Below, piece after piece: positions 48,425-57,427 of a stretch of DNA of 64,000 bases. The notes under the pieces are model-generated. The model was given only the letters and a program-made list of their open reading frames with translations, did not search any database and was not told the DNA's origin. Source of the DNA: Oceanimonas doudoroffii. GTDB taxonomy: Bacteria; Pseudomonadota; Gammaproteobacteria; Enterobacterales; Aeromonadaceae. Position 1 is the first letter of the stretch. Every line of letters begins with the position of its first letter. The stretch covers positions 83,786 to 147,785 of the forward strand of contig NZ_NBIM01000007.1 in NCBI RefSeq assembly GCF_002242685.1, written 5' to 3'. Both the position numbers and the translations under genes were made by a program.

Positions 48425-49305
48425 CCCATTTCTCCAAAGGCTCTTACAATGGCCATAAAACCAGGCCCTGCCAACACTATCATCAGCGCAGGAAACAAAA
48501 AGGAAATCATCACAATCGACATTTTTGCCGACATTTTGGACACTTTTTCCTGCAGCGCGGTCACTCTTCTTTCCGTCAGCAACTCTTTCATTGCCAATAA
48601 CGATGCCATGGCTCCACTACCCTGCCGGGATAATTGCTCCAACACCACAAAGCAGTCGCTCACCTCATCCACCGCTATCAGGTTGGCACTCCGCTGTAAT
48701 TCCTCCTGAAGCGACATGCCGGCATCAACCCTGTTGAGCATTTGCTCCAGCTCCCAAGAGAGTTCAGGCAATATCCTTCGCCCTTCAATGGAAAGTATTC
48801 TCAAGGCCTGCTCAACTGTCATCCCCACCTCAAACAGGATCCTCAGCAACGGCAACGCCATTTCTATCTCTTCAGCGAGCCGGCCCTGTCTGCGCTTCGC
48901 ACTGTTTGCCAACCACCTCTTGGGTGCGAGATAGCCAATGGCTGCCAAAGACAGCATGGTTAACCAGGAACTTCCCGGCGCGGCACTCAATAATGACGCC
49001 AACTGACTCACCAGCATCAAGACTATCGGCAGTCCAAGCTGAATGGCGACATAAAGGGCTTTTTGTTTACTTTTACGCCACCCGAGCTGATTGAGTAACC
49101 TGATCGTTTCACTGTCCAGACGAAGGCTGCGCTTGCTTAGGCGGCTGCGACCGAATTCATGAAGCAGCTTTTCCCTGTCGAGCGTACCGCTCACCCCCAA
49201 CTTCCTCTTGATGGCCCGACGCTGCCGCCTCTCATCCAGGAACAGCATAAATAGCAATATGGCAAGGCACAGCTGGAGCAGGGAGCTGATGAGAAAGGCA
49301 TTCAT
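48421..49305 (-). CDS. tadC: Tad inner-membrane platform protein TadC
   Basis: A 294-residue T2SSF-domain protein with membrane helices near 1-20, 85-125 and 265-290. The conserved RLAEEIEMALPLLRILFEVGMTVEQALRI segment (shown by parts EIEMALPLLRILFEVGMTV and EQALRIL) defines the T2SF fold. It pairs with TadB to form the pilus assembly platform on the TadA ATPase. Overlaps tadD and is 1 base from tadB. Confidence 0.9.
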   Translation of the reverse strand: MNAFLISSLLQLCLAILLFMLFLDERRQRRAIKRKLGVSGTLDREKLLHEFGRSRLSKRSLRLDSETIRLLNQLGWRKSKQKALYVAIQLGLPIVLMLVSQLASLLSAAPGSSWLTMLSLAAIGYLAPKRWLANSAKRRQGRLAEEIEMALPLLRILFEVGMTVEQALRILSIEGRRILPELSWELEQMLNRVDAGMSLQEELQRSANLIAVDEVSDCFVVLEQLSRQGSGAMASLLAMKELLTERRVTALQEKVSKMSAKMSIVMISFLFPALMIVLAGPGFMAIVRAFGEMG

Positions 49306-49306
49306 A

Positions 49307-50179
49307 TCAGATGCTCCTCAACATTCGCCAGAGTAGCAGGGAGCCCAACAGCTGAAACATAAACGAAATCAGCAGAATAAATTTGCCCGATGGATCCTGC
49401 CATAGCTCCATAAAAAAGTCGGGGCTGGAAATAAAAACATAAGCAGCCAGCGAAACCGGCAATATACCCAGGACCAGGGCACTAACACGGGTTTCCCCTG
49501 TCATGGCCTTGAGATGCCGGCCAGCCTTGTCTCTCTCGTGAATGATTCCAATCAGATTACCCAGCATTTCTAACGCATTACCGCCATACTTTTGGTTGAC
49601 CCTGACCGCCATCGCCAACAAATGCAATTCCTTGATATTGTAAATCGCTGCCATATCCCCCATGGCCTCTTCCAGACTGACTCCCCTCTCGATAAACCGC
49701 TGACTTCTACCCAATGCGGCCTTTAATGGATTCGGCGCGGCAGATATGGCCAGTTCAAATGCATCGGGTAAGGTGCGGCCAGCCTTCAAACTACGCACAA
49801 TATGATCAAGAAAGGCGGGTAACTGCATAACCATTTTGCGAATGCGTCTGCGCAAACGCACGCCAAGGAAAACACGCACTACAAGCAGCAATGCCCCCCC
49901 CACCATCAACGCCCCAAGCCCACCGGCCAGCGCATAAACACCTAAAAGGCAGCCAGCAAACGTTACTGAAGGCCAGAGCAGGCCGACAGAGCCCGTATCG
50001 AACCCGCTTTTGATCATTATTTTTTCAATTCTGCCCGGTGTCCGCCGAACATTAACCTGCCGGCCCAATCGCCCCGCAACCGATTCAGACCTGAGCTTGC
50101 GCGTGCCTTTCACGACCAGCCACCAGGATAATAGAAACAACATCAGTGCAAGCAGTCCGAACAGTATGGGTGCATTCAT
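49307..50179 (-). CDS. tadB: Tad inner-membrane platform protein TadB
   Basis: A 290-residue T2SSF-domain protein with helices near 1-22, 75-115 and 235-290 and the family stretch VMQLPAFLDHIVRSLKAGRTLPDAF (parts QLPAFLDHIVRSLKAG and LPDAFELAIS). The ATG at 50179 is chosen because GAGAGGG is 7 bases away; an ATG two codons earlier is too close. Works with TadC and TadA. Confidence 0.9.
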   Translation of the reverse strand: MNAPILFGLLALMLFLLSWWLVVKGTRKLRSESVAGRLGRQVNVRRTPGRIEKIMIKSGFDTGSVGLLWPSVTFAGCLLGVYALAGGLGALMVGGALLLVVRVFLGVRLRRRIRKMVMQLPAFLDHIVRSLKAGRTLPDAFELAISAAPNPLKAALGRSQRFIERGVSLEEAMGDMAAIYNIKELHLLAMAVRVNQKYGGNALEMLGNLIGIIHERDKAGRHLKAMTGETRVSALVLGILPVSLAAYVFISSPDFFMELWQDPSGKFILLISFMFQLLGSLLLWRMLRSI

Positions 50180-50206
50180 GATCATGCCCTCTCGGGTTTC
50201 ACTGTA

Positions 50207-51454
50207 TTAGGGCAGGTTTTGCAGCTTGTCACCGCAGGGTTTGGCCGACTCCTGCACAAAACGGTGAATCCCGTTATGCTGCAGGCGAAACAAGGAGTGG
50301 GTAACATACTGATTTTCCCGCAACGAGATAACTTCCAGTATTTCACTAACACAACGGCGCCCATCCGCTAGCCGCACCAGCTGAACGACCACATCAATAG
50401 CCGAGCACACCGTCTGGCGCAGCGTTTTCTCAGCGACCTGAACGCCGGACAATCCGACTAGGCTTTCCAGCCGCAACAAGGCATCCTGGGCATTGTTAGC
50501 ATGAATGGTAGTCATGGAGCCATCATGACCGGTATTCATGGCCGTCAAGACATCCAAAACTTCCACTCCTCGAATCTCCCCCAGAATAATGCGATCTGGC
50601 CGCATTCGCAGGGCATTACGCACCAGTTCTCTCGCCGCTATTTCTCCATAACCATCGGCATTGGGCGGCCGAGTTTCAAGACGCACTACATGTTCATGTT
50701 TCAGCTGTAGCTCGGCAGTGTCCTCAATGGTGACGATCCGTTCGGCCGGTGAAATATGCTGGCTCAACAGGTTTAACATGGTGGTCTTGCCGGTACCGGT
50801 ACCGCCGCTGACCAGAATGTTGCAACGCCGCTCCACGGCCAGTTCCAAAAATGAGAGGATGCCCTGATCCAACGAGCCTGAAGCCAGCAGGTCCGTGCTT
50901 TTCAGCATATCCTGGCGAAACTTCCGCACCGACAGGGCCGGCCCGTCGATGGCTACCGGAGGGATAACGGCATTTATCCGGCTTCCATCCGGCATGCGAG
51001 CGTCCACCATGGGTGATGACTCATCCAGCCGCCGTCCTACCGGTGCCAGTATGCGTTGAATGACTCTGACCAGATGAGCATCATCGATAAAGCGTAAGTC
51101 GCTGCGTTGCAGCACTCCACGACGTTCAATAAACAAGCGGCTCGGCCCGTTCACCAGAATCTCGGTGACTTCCGGATCCTTGAGCAATACTTCCAGGGGG
51201 CCAAACCCAACCAGCTCGTCCACTAACTCTTCACTGAGCTGCTCCTGCTCATAACGGGAAATGGGAATATGTCGGCTTCTGGCATAATCCGCCACCTGGG
51301 CGTTAACAAATGGGGTGAGCTGATGGCGCCCTCGATCCAGAAGATTGTCCGGATGTTCTTCAAGGGCCTCAATGATGTAGCGGTGCAAGGCACCTTTGAA
51401 CGCCACGATATTTCCCTGCCCGTGGCCGTCTCCAAACCGGGATTCATGCTTCAT
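50207..51454 (-). CDS. tadA: Tad secretion ATPase TadA (CpaF)
   Basis: Hexameric GspE/VirB11-like ATPase, 415 residues, energising Flp pilus assembly. Walker A VSGGTGTGKTTMLNLLS, Asp box TIEDTAELQL, Walker B RMRPDRIILGEIRG and His box MNTGHDGSMTTIHAN are all intact. The ATG at 51454 follows GAGGCGAT and overlaps the tadZ stop by four bases; an in-frame GTG at 51484 is less likely. Confidence 0.96.
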   Translation of the reverse strand: MKHESRFGDGHGQGNIVAFKGALHRYIIEALEEHPDNLLDRGRHQLTPFVNAQVADYARSRHIPISRYEQEQLSEELVDELVGFGPLEVLLKDPEVTEILVNGPSRLFIERRGVLQRSDLRFIDDAHLVRVIQRILAPVGRRLDESSPMVDARMPDGSRINAVIPPVAIDGPALSVRKFRQDMLKSTDLLASGSLDQGILSFLELAVERRCNILVSGGTGTGKTTMLNLLSQHISPAERIVTIEDTAELQLKHEHVVRLETRPPNADGYGEIAARELVRNALRMRPDRIILGEIRGVEVLDVLTAMNTGHDGSMTTIHANNAQDALLRLESLVGLSGVQVAEKTLRQTVCSAIDVVVQLVRLADGRRCVSEILEVISLRENQYVTHSLFRLQHNGIHRFVQESAKPCGDKLQNLP

Positions 51455-52623
51455 GATATCGCCTCGACCATTCTTCTGATCCACCCCTTGCCTTCTTTAC
51501 GCCGCCCGCCGTGTTTTATTTCGTGCTCCAGCAGGGATTTCAATGCCCGGCCAAGAGCATCTCCGGAAGACAGTTGGGAAAGTCCCTGACCATTATTCTT
51601 CGCCTTGAGACGGCTAGCAGGGCTGGGCGGGAGTGTACCGGCCAGCGGCAGTTCGAAGGAGGTCGATAAAGTGTGAGCATCCGGCGCTATTTGGCGTATA
51701 TAGCCATCAACCAACAGGGCAATATGTTCCAACCGAACCCCTGCATCCCGCCACCGGTGAAGCAGCCGCAGGTTGCGTTTGCAACAGGACACACTTTGGT
51801 CAACATACCAGTAAACCTGCTGGCACATCCCCACCAGGGCGCGTACTTGCTCACTGTCATGCTGACCGGCCAGGTTGATAATGATATGGTCAAAATGCTG
51901 GCCAAGCGCCCCCTTTAGTAAATAGAGCTCGGTAGATGCTACATCGTGATATTCCGGATCGTCCTCTCCACGGGTCAGTACACAGAGGCCACTATGATGT
52001 TGGCTGAATGCACTTTCAATCATGCTGCTGTCAAGACGCCTCAGATTTCTCAGGGCATCTCCAAATGTAAAGCCCTGCTCAAGACCCAACATATTCAGAG
52101 ATTCGCCTTCCGGCCTGCCAAGATCGATCAGTAACACCCGCTGTCCTTTCTTTTGTCGTCCTTCGGCAAGATAGACGGCCACCAGCGCCGCATCGGGCTC
52201 TGGCTGTGCGCTGTAAATCAGGCTGATACTATCGGTGCTCTGCTGCTGCGGAACCATGGGGAGACGCTGGGTGAGTCGGCGCACCAGCCCCAATACCTCT
52301 TTGTTGCGCATGCCATAAACAATAAAATCCCGGGCCCCCGCCCGCATGGCGTTGATAACCAGCTGATTGTCCATGCCATCGCCCATTCCCACTACCGTCA
52401 ACAGTGGCCTGGCCGCCAACAAGCCTTCGATCAGGGAGCACTGGCTGGTCATGTTTTGCTGATCCAGCCCAATAAACACCAGGCTGGCCCCAGCGGTATC
52501 GCTCAATGCCAATATGGCGTCCAGGCGGTCGTCAACCGACAACACCTGATGGGGCAACAGGGTGGATTGCAACCACTCAACATCCTGCTGGTTGGCGGAA
52601 TAAACAATAAATGTGTGCTCCAT
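51451..52623 (-). CDS. tadZ: Tad pilus localisation protein TadZ (CpaE), atypical
   Basis: A 390-residue MinD/ParA-like protein with an N-terminal pseudo-receiver domain (HTFIVYSANQQDVEWLQ through about 120, AMRAGARDFIV) and a ParA-like part (RVLLIDLGRPEGESLNMLGL, HFDHIIINLAG). The segment where Walker A should be reads SLIYSAQPEPDAALVAVYLA and has no GGxGxT, so ATP binding is doubtful. TadZ marks the pole or site of pilus assembly. It sits between rcpA and tadA as usual. Confidence 0.88.
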   Translation of the reverse strand: MEHTFIVYSANQQDVEWLQSTLLPHQVLSVDDRLDAILALSDTAGASLVFIGLDQQNMTSQCSLIEGLLAARPLLTVVGMGDGMDNQLVINAMRAGARDFIVYGMRNKEVLGLVRRLTQRLPMVPQQQSTDSISLIYSAQPEPDAALVAVYLAEGRQKKGQRVLLIDLGRPEGESLNMLGLEQGFTFGDALRNLRRLDSSMIESAFSQHHSGLCVLTRGEDDPEYHDVASTELYLLKGALGQHFDHIIINLAGQHDSEQVRALVGMCQQVYWYVDQSVSCCKRNLRLLHRWRDAGVRLEHIALLVDGYIRQIAPDAHTLSTSFELPLAGTLPPSPASRLKAKNNGQGLSQLSSGDALGRALKSLLEHEIKHGGRRKEGKGWIRRMVEAIS

Positions 52624-52632
52624 GCATCTCCC

Positions 52633-53871
52633 CTACCAAGATAGTCCCGCTTGCCTGTCAAAATCGCCGTTTTCCAGAAACAAGAGTTCAAAGGCGTTAG
52701 GGTTGTATTGCCGTAAGGCTTCACCTGGCAGATCCGGCAAATGTGCTCCCACCGCGAGCGGCTGAACCAGGTGCGGGGTGACGATCATCAACAGCTCTTT
52801 TTCTTCACGGGCAATACGGGAAGAGCGGAAGAACCCGCCCAGCACCGGTATGTCTCCCAGACCCGGCAGCTTGTCAACATCGGCATAATTGCTGGCGCTC
52901 ATCAGCCCGCTGATCACAAAACTTTCACCACTGGCCAGGGCCACACTGGTGTCGGTGCGTCTTACATTCAGCGATGGCACCGTGGTTCCGGCAATGGAAA
53001 CACCGGTATTAAAGTTCAGCTCGCTAACTTCAGGGGCCACCTTCAAGAGAATGCGGGACTCATCCACCACCGTTGGGGTAAGGCTGAGCCTGACACCAAA
53101 TTCCTTATACTCGATGGATATTGAACTACCGTCTGTTGTGGGCACCGGCACAGGAAATTCGCCGCCGGCCAGAAAACTGGCGCTCTGGCCGTTGAGCGAC
53201 ACCAGGCTGGGAGTTGCCAGGGTATAGGCAAAATTACTGTTTTCCAGCGCATTGAGCACCCCCAACACCTCCTTGGTGCCGCCGCCCCAGGCAATGTTAA
53301 AGCCATTCCCCTGCAGCGGAACGGGTGTGCCACTGTTGGCAGGCAAAACACCGCCAAGCCCCACACTGCCAATGGTGTTGCCGGGAGCACCCAACAAAAA
53401 GCTGCCGCGCTTACCAAACAGCGACACGCCGACGTCTTTCAGCTTGGTGCGGTTGACTTCCACAAAACGTATATCGGTTTGCACCTGACTGGGCACGCCC
53501 GCCTGTGCTGCCGACCGCTCGGACAGCGCCCGGGCGGCACTGCCCTTTACAAAAACCATGCTGTGCATGGGCGCTGCCGCACAGGATGTCCAAATATTAA
53601 GGCTGGTCGCCCCCCCACCCACACCGGTCAGCAGCAAGCTGTTACGGCTGGTCAGTTTGACATCGGCAACCTGCGGATCTCCCACCGCCAATCTCGTGAT
53701 CGGCACCGCCAGGCGCAGTTCTTCCTGCATGCCCTGATTGATTTCCATGGTGTCAGTCAGCTTGTTCAGGGCAGCGCAGCTTCCGGTTCGGCCATAAGCC
53801 GGGGAAAGCAACAACAGCCCGGCCAGAACAGCAAAAGGGACAGCCACCCATGTTTTAAACTTGTTCTTCAT
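52633..53871 (-). CDS. rcpA: Tad outer-membrane secretin RcpA (CpaC)
   Basis: A 412-residue secretin with a signal peptide (to about residue 28), an N-terminal pilus/BON-like domain (LAVPITRLAVGDPQVADVKL, LLLTGVGGGATSLNIW), and the secretin domain (LAGGEFPVPVPTTDG, RTDTSVALASGESFVISGLM, KLPGLGDIPVLGGFFRS). It forms the outer-membrane channel of the Flp pilus. The ATG at 53871 follows AAGGGCAG; an in-frame start at 53910 would overlap rcpC. It is somewhat short for the family but has all core motifs. Confidence 0.93.
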   Translation of the reverse strand: MKNKFKTWVAVPFAVLAGLLLLSPAYGRTGSCAALNKLTDTMEINQGMQEELRLAVPITRLAVGDPQVADVKLTSRNSLLLTGVGGGATSLNIWTSCAAAPMHSMVFVKGSAARALSERSAAQAGVPSQVQTDIRFVEVNRTKLKDVGVSLFGKRGSFLLGAPGNTIGSVGLGGVLPANSGTPVPLQGNGFNIAWGGGTKEVLGVLNALENSNFAYTLATPSLVSLNGQSASFLAGGEFPVPVPTTDGSSISIEYKEFGVRLSLTPTVVDESRILLKVAPEVSELNFNTGVSIAGTTVPSLNVRRTDTSVALASGESFVISGLMSASNYADVDKLPGLGDIPVLGGFFRSSRIAREEKELLMIVTPHLVQPLAVGAHLPDLPGEALRQYNPNAFELLFLENGDFDRQAGLSW

Positions 53872-53887
53872 AACTCTGCCCTTTCCA

Positions 53888-54829
53888 TTAAGGCGACTGA
53901 CGAGAGACATCGGCTCCGCGATAAACCGGAATGGCGGACACGCGTCGAGTACCGGCCCGGCTTGGGGTGCGCTTCAGGGCCAGCTGTTCAAAACGAAACA
54001 GCTGGTGTTCAATGTTCTGCCATTCGGACTCCCTGAGGCCATTGGCGAAATAGTCGGCCAGCCGCTTTTCTTCGGCACTGCGCACCGCCAGACGCAGGGT
54101 GCCGACTTCTGAAGCCAACATAAACCGCGTAATCAGGGGCGCAGGCACCGCCAGCACCGCCGTCTGAACCGGCCGTCTCCGGCCGGAGGCGCGGCCATCT
54201 TCCCGCTCGGTTTGATAGCGAACGGGCTCACCATTGGCGCCGACCGACAGTTCCTCGCCGTAACCCAGCACCCGCAGCGCCGGGATCACGACCTGAGCTG
54301 TCTTATCGCCCTGTCTCTCGGTCTGACGCAGGTAAAGCAGCACATCCACATAGTCGCCGGGTTGAATAAACCCGCCTCCGCCGCTCACCTCGTCCACCGC
54401 AATGGCAACGGCGCGTTCCTTGTCGCCAATCAGGCTGGCTAGTGGGCCTCCCGCCCGGAACACCGACTGGGTGAGCACGGCACCGGCCGGCAGCTCTTGC
54501 CAAACATGACGACCAACCACCTCATCGACGGAAGAAAAGGACGCCGGAGGGGCGATGCGCAGTTGTTCAACGGCCAGGTGATCCGCTGTTATCTTTTCAA
54601 ATGGAGCCAATGCACGGGCCAAGACCACCACCGGGCTGCGCGGCTCCCGTTCTTTCAATGACATCAGGGCGTCGGGCGGCGATCCGGCCTCAACCGGTAT
54701 TGGCGAGGGGGAAGCGGACGGCGGCTCCACTAGCTGTTGTTGCTGGCTTAGCCTGATTCCCTGAACCCCCGCCACCACGGCCCCGGTAAGCAGTACCCCG
54801 GCCAGCACCAGGGTCAGTCGACTGTTCAT
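53888..54829 (-). CDS. rcpC: Tad pilus assembly protein RcpC (CpaB)
   Basis: A 313-residue periplasmic protein with an N-terminal membrane anchor (LVLAGVLLTGAVVAGVQGI), a Pro/Ser-rich linker, a SAF domain (VLARALAPFEKITADHLA) and a RcpC-type beta domain (RAVAIAVDEVSGGGGFIQPG, YVDVLLYLRQTE). First gene of the minus-strand rcpC-rcpA-tadZABCD-DUF3613 operon. The ATG at 54829 follows GGAGAG. It supports the secretin and pilus modification. Confidence 0.92.
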   Translation of the reverse strand: MNSRLTLVLAGVLLTGAVVAGVQGIRLSQQQQLVEPPSASPSPIPVEAGSPPDALMSLKEREPRSPVVVLARALAPFEKITADHLAVEQLRIAPPASFSSVDEVVGRHVWQELPAGAVLTQSVFRAGGPLASLIGDKERAVAIAVDEVSGGGGFIQPGDYVDVLLYLRQTERQGDKTAQVVIPALRVLGYGEELSVGANGEPVRYQTEREDGRASGRRRPVQTAVLAVPAPLITRFMLASEVGTLRLAVRSAEEKRLADYFANGLRESEWQNIEHQLFRFEQLALKRTPSRAGTRRVSAIPVYRGADVSRQSP

Positions 54830-55214
54830 TCGCACTCTCCGTTGCTTTTATGCATTGTCGTCTGTAGCCATATTTCCCCCCACACTGCGAGGTGGAGGCT
54901 TCCAGAGTATGGCACCAAAGGACCTTATTGAGGCCACATTTAGTTAAAAATTGTGCTGTGGAGCACTCGCGCCGAGCCGACTGTTCGACTATAACTCTTT
55001 CAAGTCGAGCCGATATCCAGTCGTACCCGGTACTCCCTCAGGCTGAGTTTGCCCACTAAAACTCAATCGGGTCACCGGGTGTTACCAGGTTCGATCACTA
55101 ATGATGTACAGGTCAATGCTCAAGCAAGAAAAACACAGGGTATCGTAATGATTCGGCATTTTTAAGCTGTGCTTTATCTTGACTAAAAAACAATTAAAAG
55201 GAAGGGCGCGAGAA
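54830..55214. other. Divergent control region of rcpC and flp
   Basis: About 385 bases without a gene. Partial inverted sequences are present around 54960-55030 (for example GACTATAACTC and CAAGTCGAG elements). It must contain both divergent tad promoters and possibly sites for the LuxR-type regulator; none can be assigned by eye. Confidence 0.55.
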
Positions 55215-55436
55215 ATGGCGAATATCATGTTGAAGAGTTTCATCCAGGTTCAGTTAACCATCAGGGAGTTTCTCCGCCGGGAAGACGGGGCCTCCGCCAT
55301 TGAGTACGGCATTATTGCCGGCCTGATTGCGGTGGGGATTATTACCTCGGTTGATGATATCGGCGAAAAGCTAAAAATATTCTTTGAGGGCATCGCGGAA
55401 GATCTTGAAACAGCGAGCCCAACCCCAGACCCATAA
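55215..55436 (+). CDS. flp: Flp-type pilin
   Basis: Major pilin subunit, 73-residue precursor. A basic N-terminal leader (MANIMLKSFIQVQLTIREFL) ends at the prepilin cleavage site in REDG/ASAIEYGIIAGLIAVGII, with the Flp motif AIEYG and the invariant Glu and Tyr at mature positions about 4-5. A hydrophobic helix and a charged, Pro-ending tail (SPTPDP) follow. The ATG at 55215 gives a typical leader; a start at 55179 is possible but adds a non-conserved segment. It stands alone on the plus strand with its own terminator. Confidence 0.93.
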   Translation: MANIMLKSFIQVQLTIREFLRREDGASAIEYGIIAGLIAVGIITSVDDIGEKLKIFFEGIAEDLETASPTPDP

Positions 55437-55463
55437 CTAAAAACCTGTTTAAATTTAAATCCC

Positions 55464-55488
55464 AAAGCCCTTCTAGCCGGAGGGCTTT
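55464..55488 (+). terminator. Terminator after flp
   Basis: AAAGCCCT / AGGGCTTT with a 9-base loop, followed by TTATT. It is 27 bases past the flp stop and 20 before the end of the convergent TpsB gene. Confidence 0.82.
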
Positions 55489-55507
55489 TTATTAGCCGCA
55501 ATACAGA

Positions 55508-57220
55508 CTACAGGCTGTAACTCACATTCAGCCGAAAACGCGGATCCCGACTCAGGCTATCTGCCGCCCGGTCGCCAAAAGGCTTTGCGGCTTCCAGGCT
55601 CAGGCTATAGTAGCGTTGCCCCCCAAACCGAATGCCCAGGGCATAAGAGCCGAGACTCGAGTCCTCTTCATTACCATTGTAAGCAAGCCTTGCCGCGTCC
55701 ACCGCGCCGTAGGGCTGGATTAAACTCAACCAGGAATAGTCAGGGTAGAAACGATAGCCCAGTTCATAGGCCAAGCCCCACCCCTTATCTCCTTCGGCCT
55801 GATCGGAAGGGTAACCGCGTCCAAAGCTGCGCCCGCCAAAGGCCACCCGCTCACTCGCGGGCAGCTCATCCGCCGACCAGTAAAACGCCCCCGACACTAC
55901 GCTGTGCCAGCGGTCGGCAAAAAGATTACTCTGTACACCGGCAAGCCGCATACGCAGAAAATCAATGTCCTTGTACTCGATGCTGGCACCATTCAAGGGC
56001 GCGATATCGCTTCTCGCTCCCAACAGATCGAGGCCCTGATAGAGTCCACCACTCAGAATGCGCAGTTGATCCTGTTCAGCCAGCCTCCACTCCCCTTCCA
56101 GGGCCAGGGCCCTGATTCTGCTGGTGATCCTGGCACTTTCCCCGGCCAGTAAATCCGGCGTATTCACGCGATAATGGCGTTCGTCGTCAACGCCATATAA
56201 CCGGGCGGTTGCAGTCAGGGATTCTGAATTGGACAGCCTGAATGGATGTGAGACCCCCAGCGACAGGCGGTCATTGCGGCGCTCTTCCCGGGCACGAATC
56301 GCGCCATTAGCGTCAAGGTTGACGGGCTCTTCCTTTTCACTACGGTAGGCCGACGCCATGGCGATCAACCGGGTGCCCTGGTCTCCGGCAAACTGGCTGT
56401 AGTCCACCCTTGCATAACGCTCCCTGTCATCTCCCTCGGGCACCGTGGTGGTCAACTTGAGCTGCTCTCCCGCCGTGGTATGGGAATTGAAATCAACCGA
56501 TAGCAGCAGCTTGGGATCGTCCTGCTCATTGAGCTCCAGCGCCGAATTGAAGGCTACACCCTTACGGGTGGCTTCTGTGAGCAGCGTGACGGCGCCATCA
56601 GTGGTGGTGGGGGCCGGCACCGTCGCCTTGACATTCAGGCCCGGAATGCTCGCCATTAGGGCGGTATAACGCTCAAAGGTTTCCTTGCGCAGGGGCCGCT
56701 CCCCCACAATGTGGGCGGCAAAACGGCGGATCCGCTCGGCGGCACTGCCGGCCTCCCCCCGCGACTCATGATGGGCGACATAGCCTTCCACCAGCACAAT
56801 ACGCACCTGACCAAAGCTCAGGTTCTGGGCGGGAATAAAAGCATAGGAAAGTGCATATCCATCGTCTTTATAACGCTGGGTAATACGTTCCGTAATGGCG
56901 GCCAGCTGCTGCAGGGAAACCTCTTTACCGATCAAGGCAGAGAATGGCGCGGCAATTTCTTCAAAGGGATAAACGGTCCCGCCTTCAATCAGCACATTAT
57001 TGAGTGCAATTCTGGTCTCGGCGGGAAAAGACATGCTCGTCCCTTGGGCGGGCAAGGAAGTTTCGGCCCTTGCGGGGGCATACTGCTGTTCCAACCGGTG
57101 TTGCACCGGCACAGTGTTGTCCACATTATTACTATTAAGAAGCTCCGGAGTTTCGGCCATCACCGACAACAACGGCAGCATCCCTGCGACGGGTACCACG
57201 AAACGAAAATAAACGCCCAT
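55508..57220 (-). CDS. Two-partner secretion outer-membrane transporter (ShlB/FhaC/HecB family)
   Basis: A 570-residue TpsB-type protein. Signal peptide to about residue 22; POTRA 1 near 70-145 (LNNVLIEGGTVYPFEEIAAP, LAAITERITQRYKDDGYALS, QVRIVLVEGYV); POTRA 2 near 160-215; then a 16-strand-type barrel ending RLNVSYSL. The conserved L6-loop motif appears as FGGRSFGRGYPSDQ. TpsB proteins secrete large TpsA exoproteins; no TpsA with a haemagglutination-activity domain is in the window. It lies between flp and the repeat lipoprotein, so the latter, or a distant gene, may be its partner. Start ATG follows TAGGAG. Confidence 0.9.
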   Translation of the reverse strand: MGVYFRFVVPVAGMLPLLSVMAETPELLNSNNVDNTVPVQHRLEQQYAPARAETSLPAQGTSMSFPAETRIALNNVLIEGGTVYPFEEIAAPFSALIGKEVSLQQLAAITERITQRYKDDGYALSYAFIPAQNLSFGQVRIVLVEGYVAHHESRGEAGSAAERIRRFAAHIVGERPLRKETFERYTALMASIPGLNVKATVPAPTTTDGAVTLLTEATRKGVAFNSALELNEQDDPKLLLSVDFNSHTTAGEQLKLTTTVPEGDDRERYARVDYSQFAGDQGTRLIAMASAYRSEKEEPVNLDANGAIRAREERRNDRLSLGVSHPFRLSNSESLTATARLYGVDDERHYRVNTPDLLAGESARITSRIRALALEGEWRLAEQDQLRILSGGLYQGLDLLGARSDIAPLNGASIEYKDIDFLRMRLAGVQSNLFADRWHSVVSGAFYWSADELPASERVAFGGRSFGRGYPSDQAEGDKGWGLAYELGYRFYPDYSWLSLIQPYGAVDAARLAYNGNEEDSSLGSYALGIRFGGQRYYSLSLEAAKPFGDRAADSLSRDPRFRLNVSYSL

Positions 57221-57354
57221 CAGATTGGCTCCTAGAATACCAGGTCACTTCAATGTGAAAATGCGCTTATTATTGGATCGCTGCCGTATCATTTCAAGCA
57301 GGAATAAAGTGTAAACCACTGAATCCATTAATTTTCAATTTTATCGAACAAAAC

Positions 57355-57389
57355 AAAATACAGGCCGAGTCTACTCGTGCCTGTATTTT
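57355..57389 (-). terminator. Terminator after the repeat lipoprotein gene
   Basis: AAAATACAGGC / GCCTGTATTTT 11-bp stem with inner CGAGT/ACTCG pairing; T-rich run (TTTTGTTTTG) on the minus strand. It is 38 bases after the stop at 57428. Confidence 0.88.
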
Positions 57390-57427
57390 GTGTATGCGTC
57401 TGACTCGGTGAGGAAGCCCGGGTGCGA

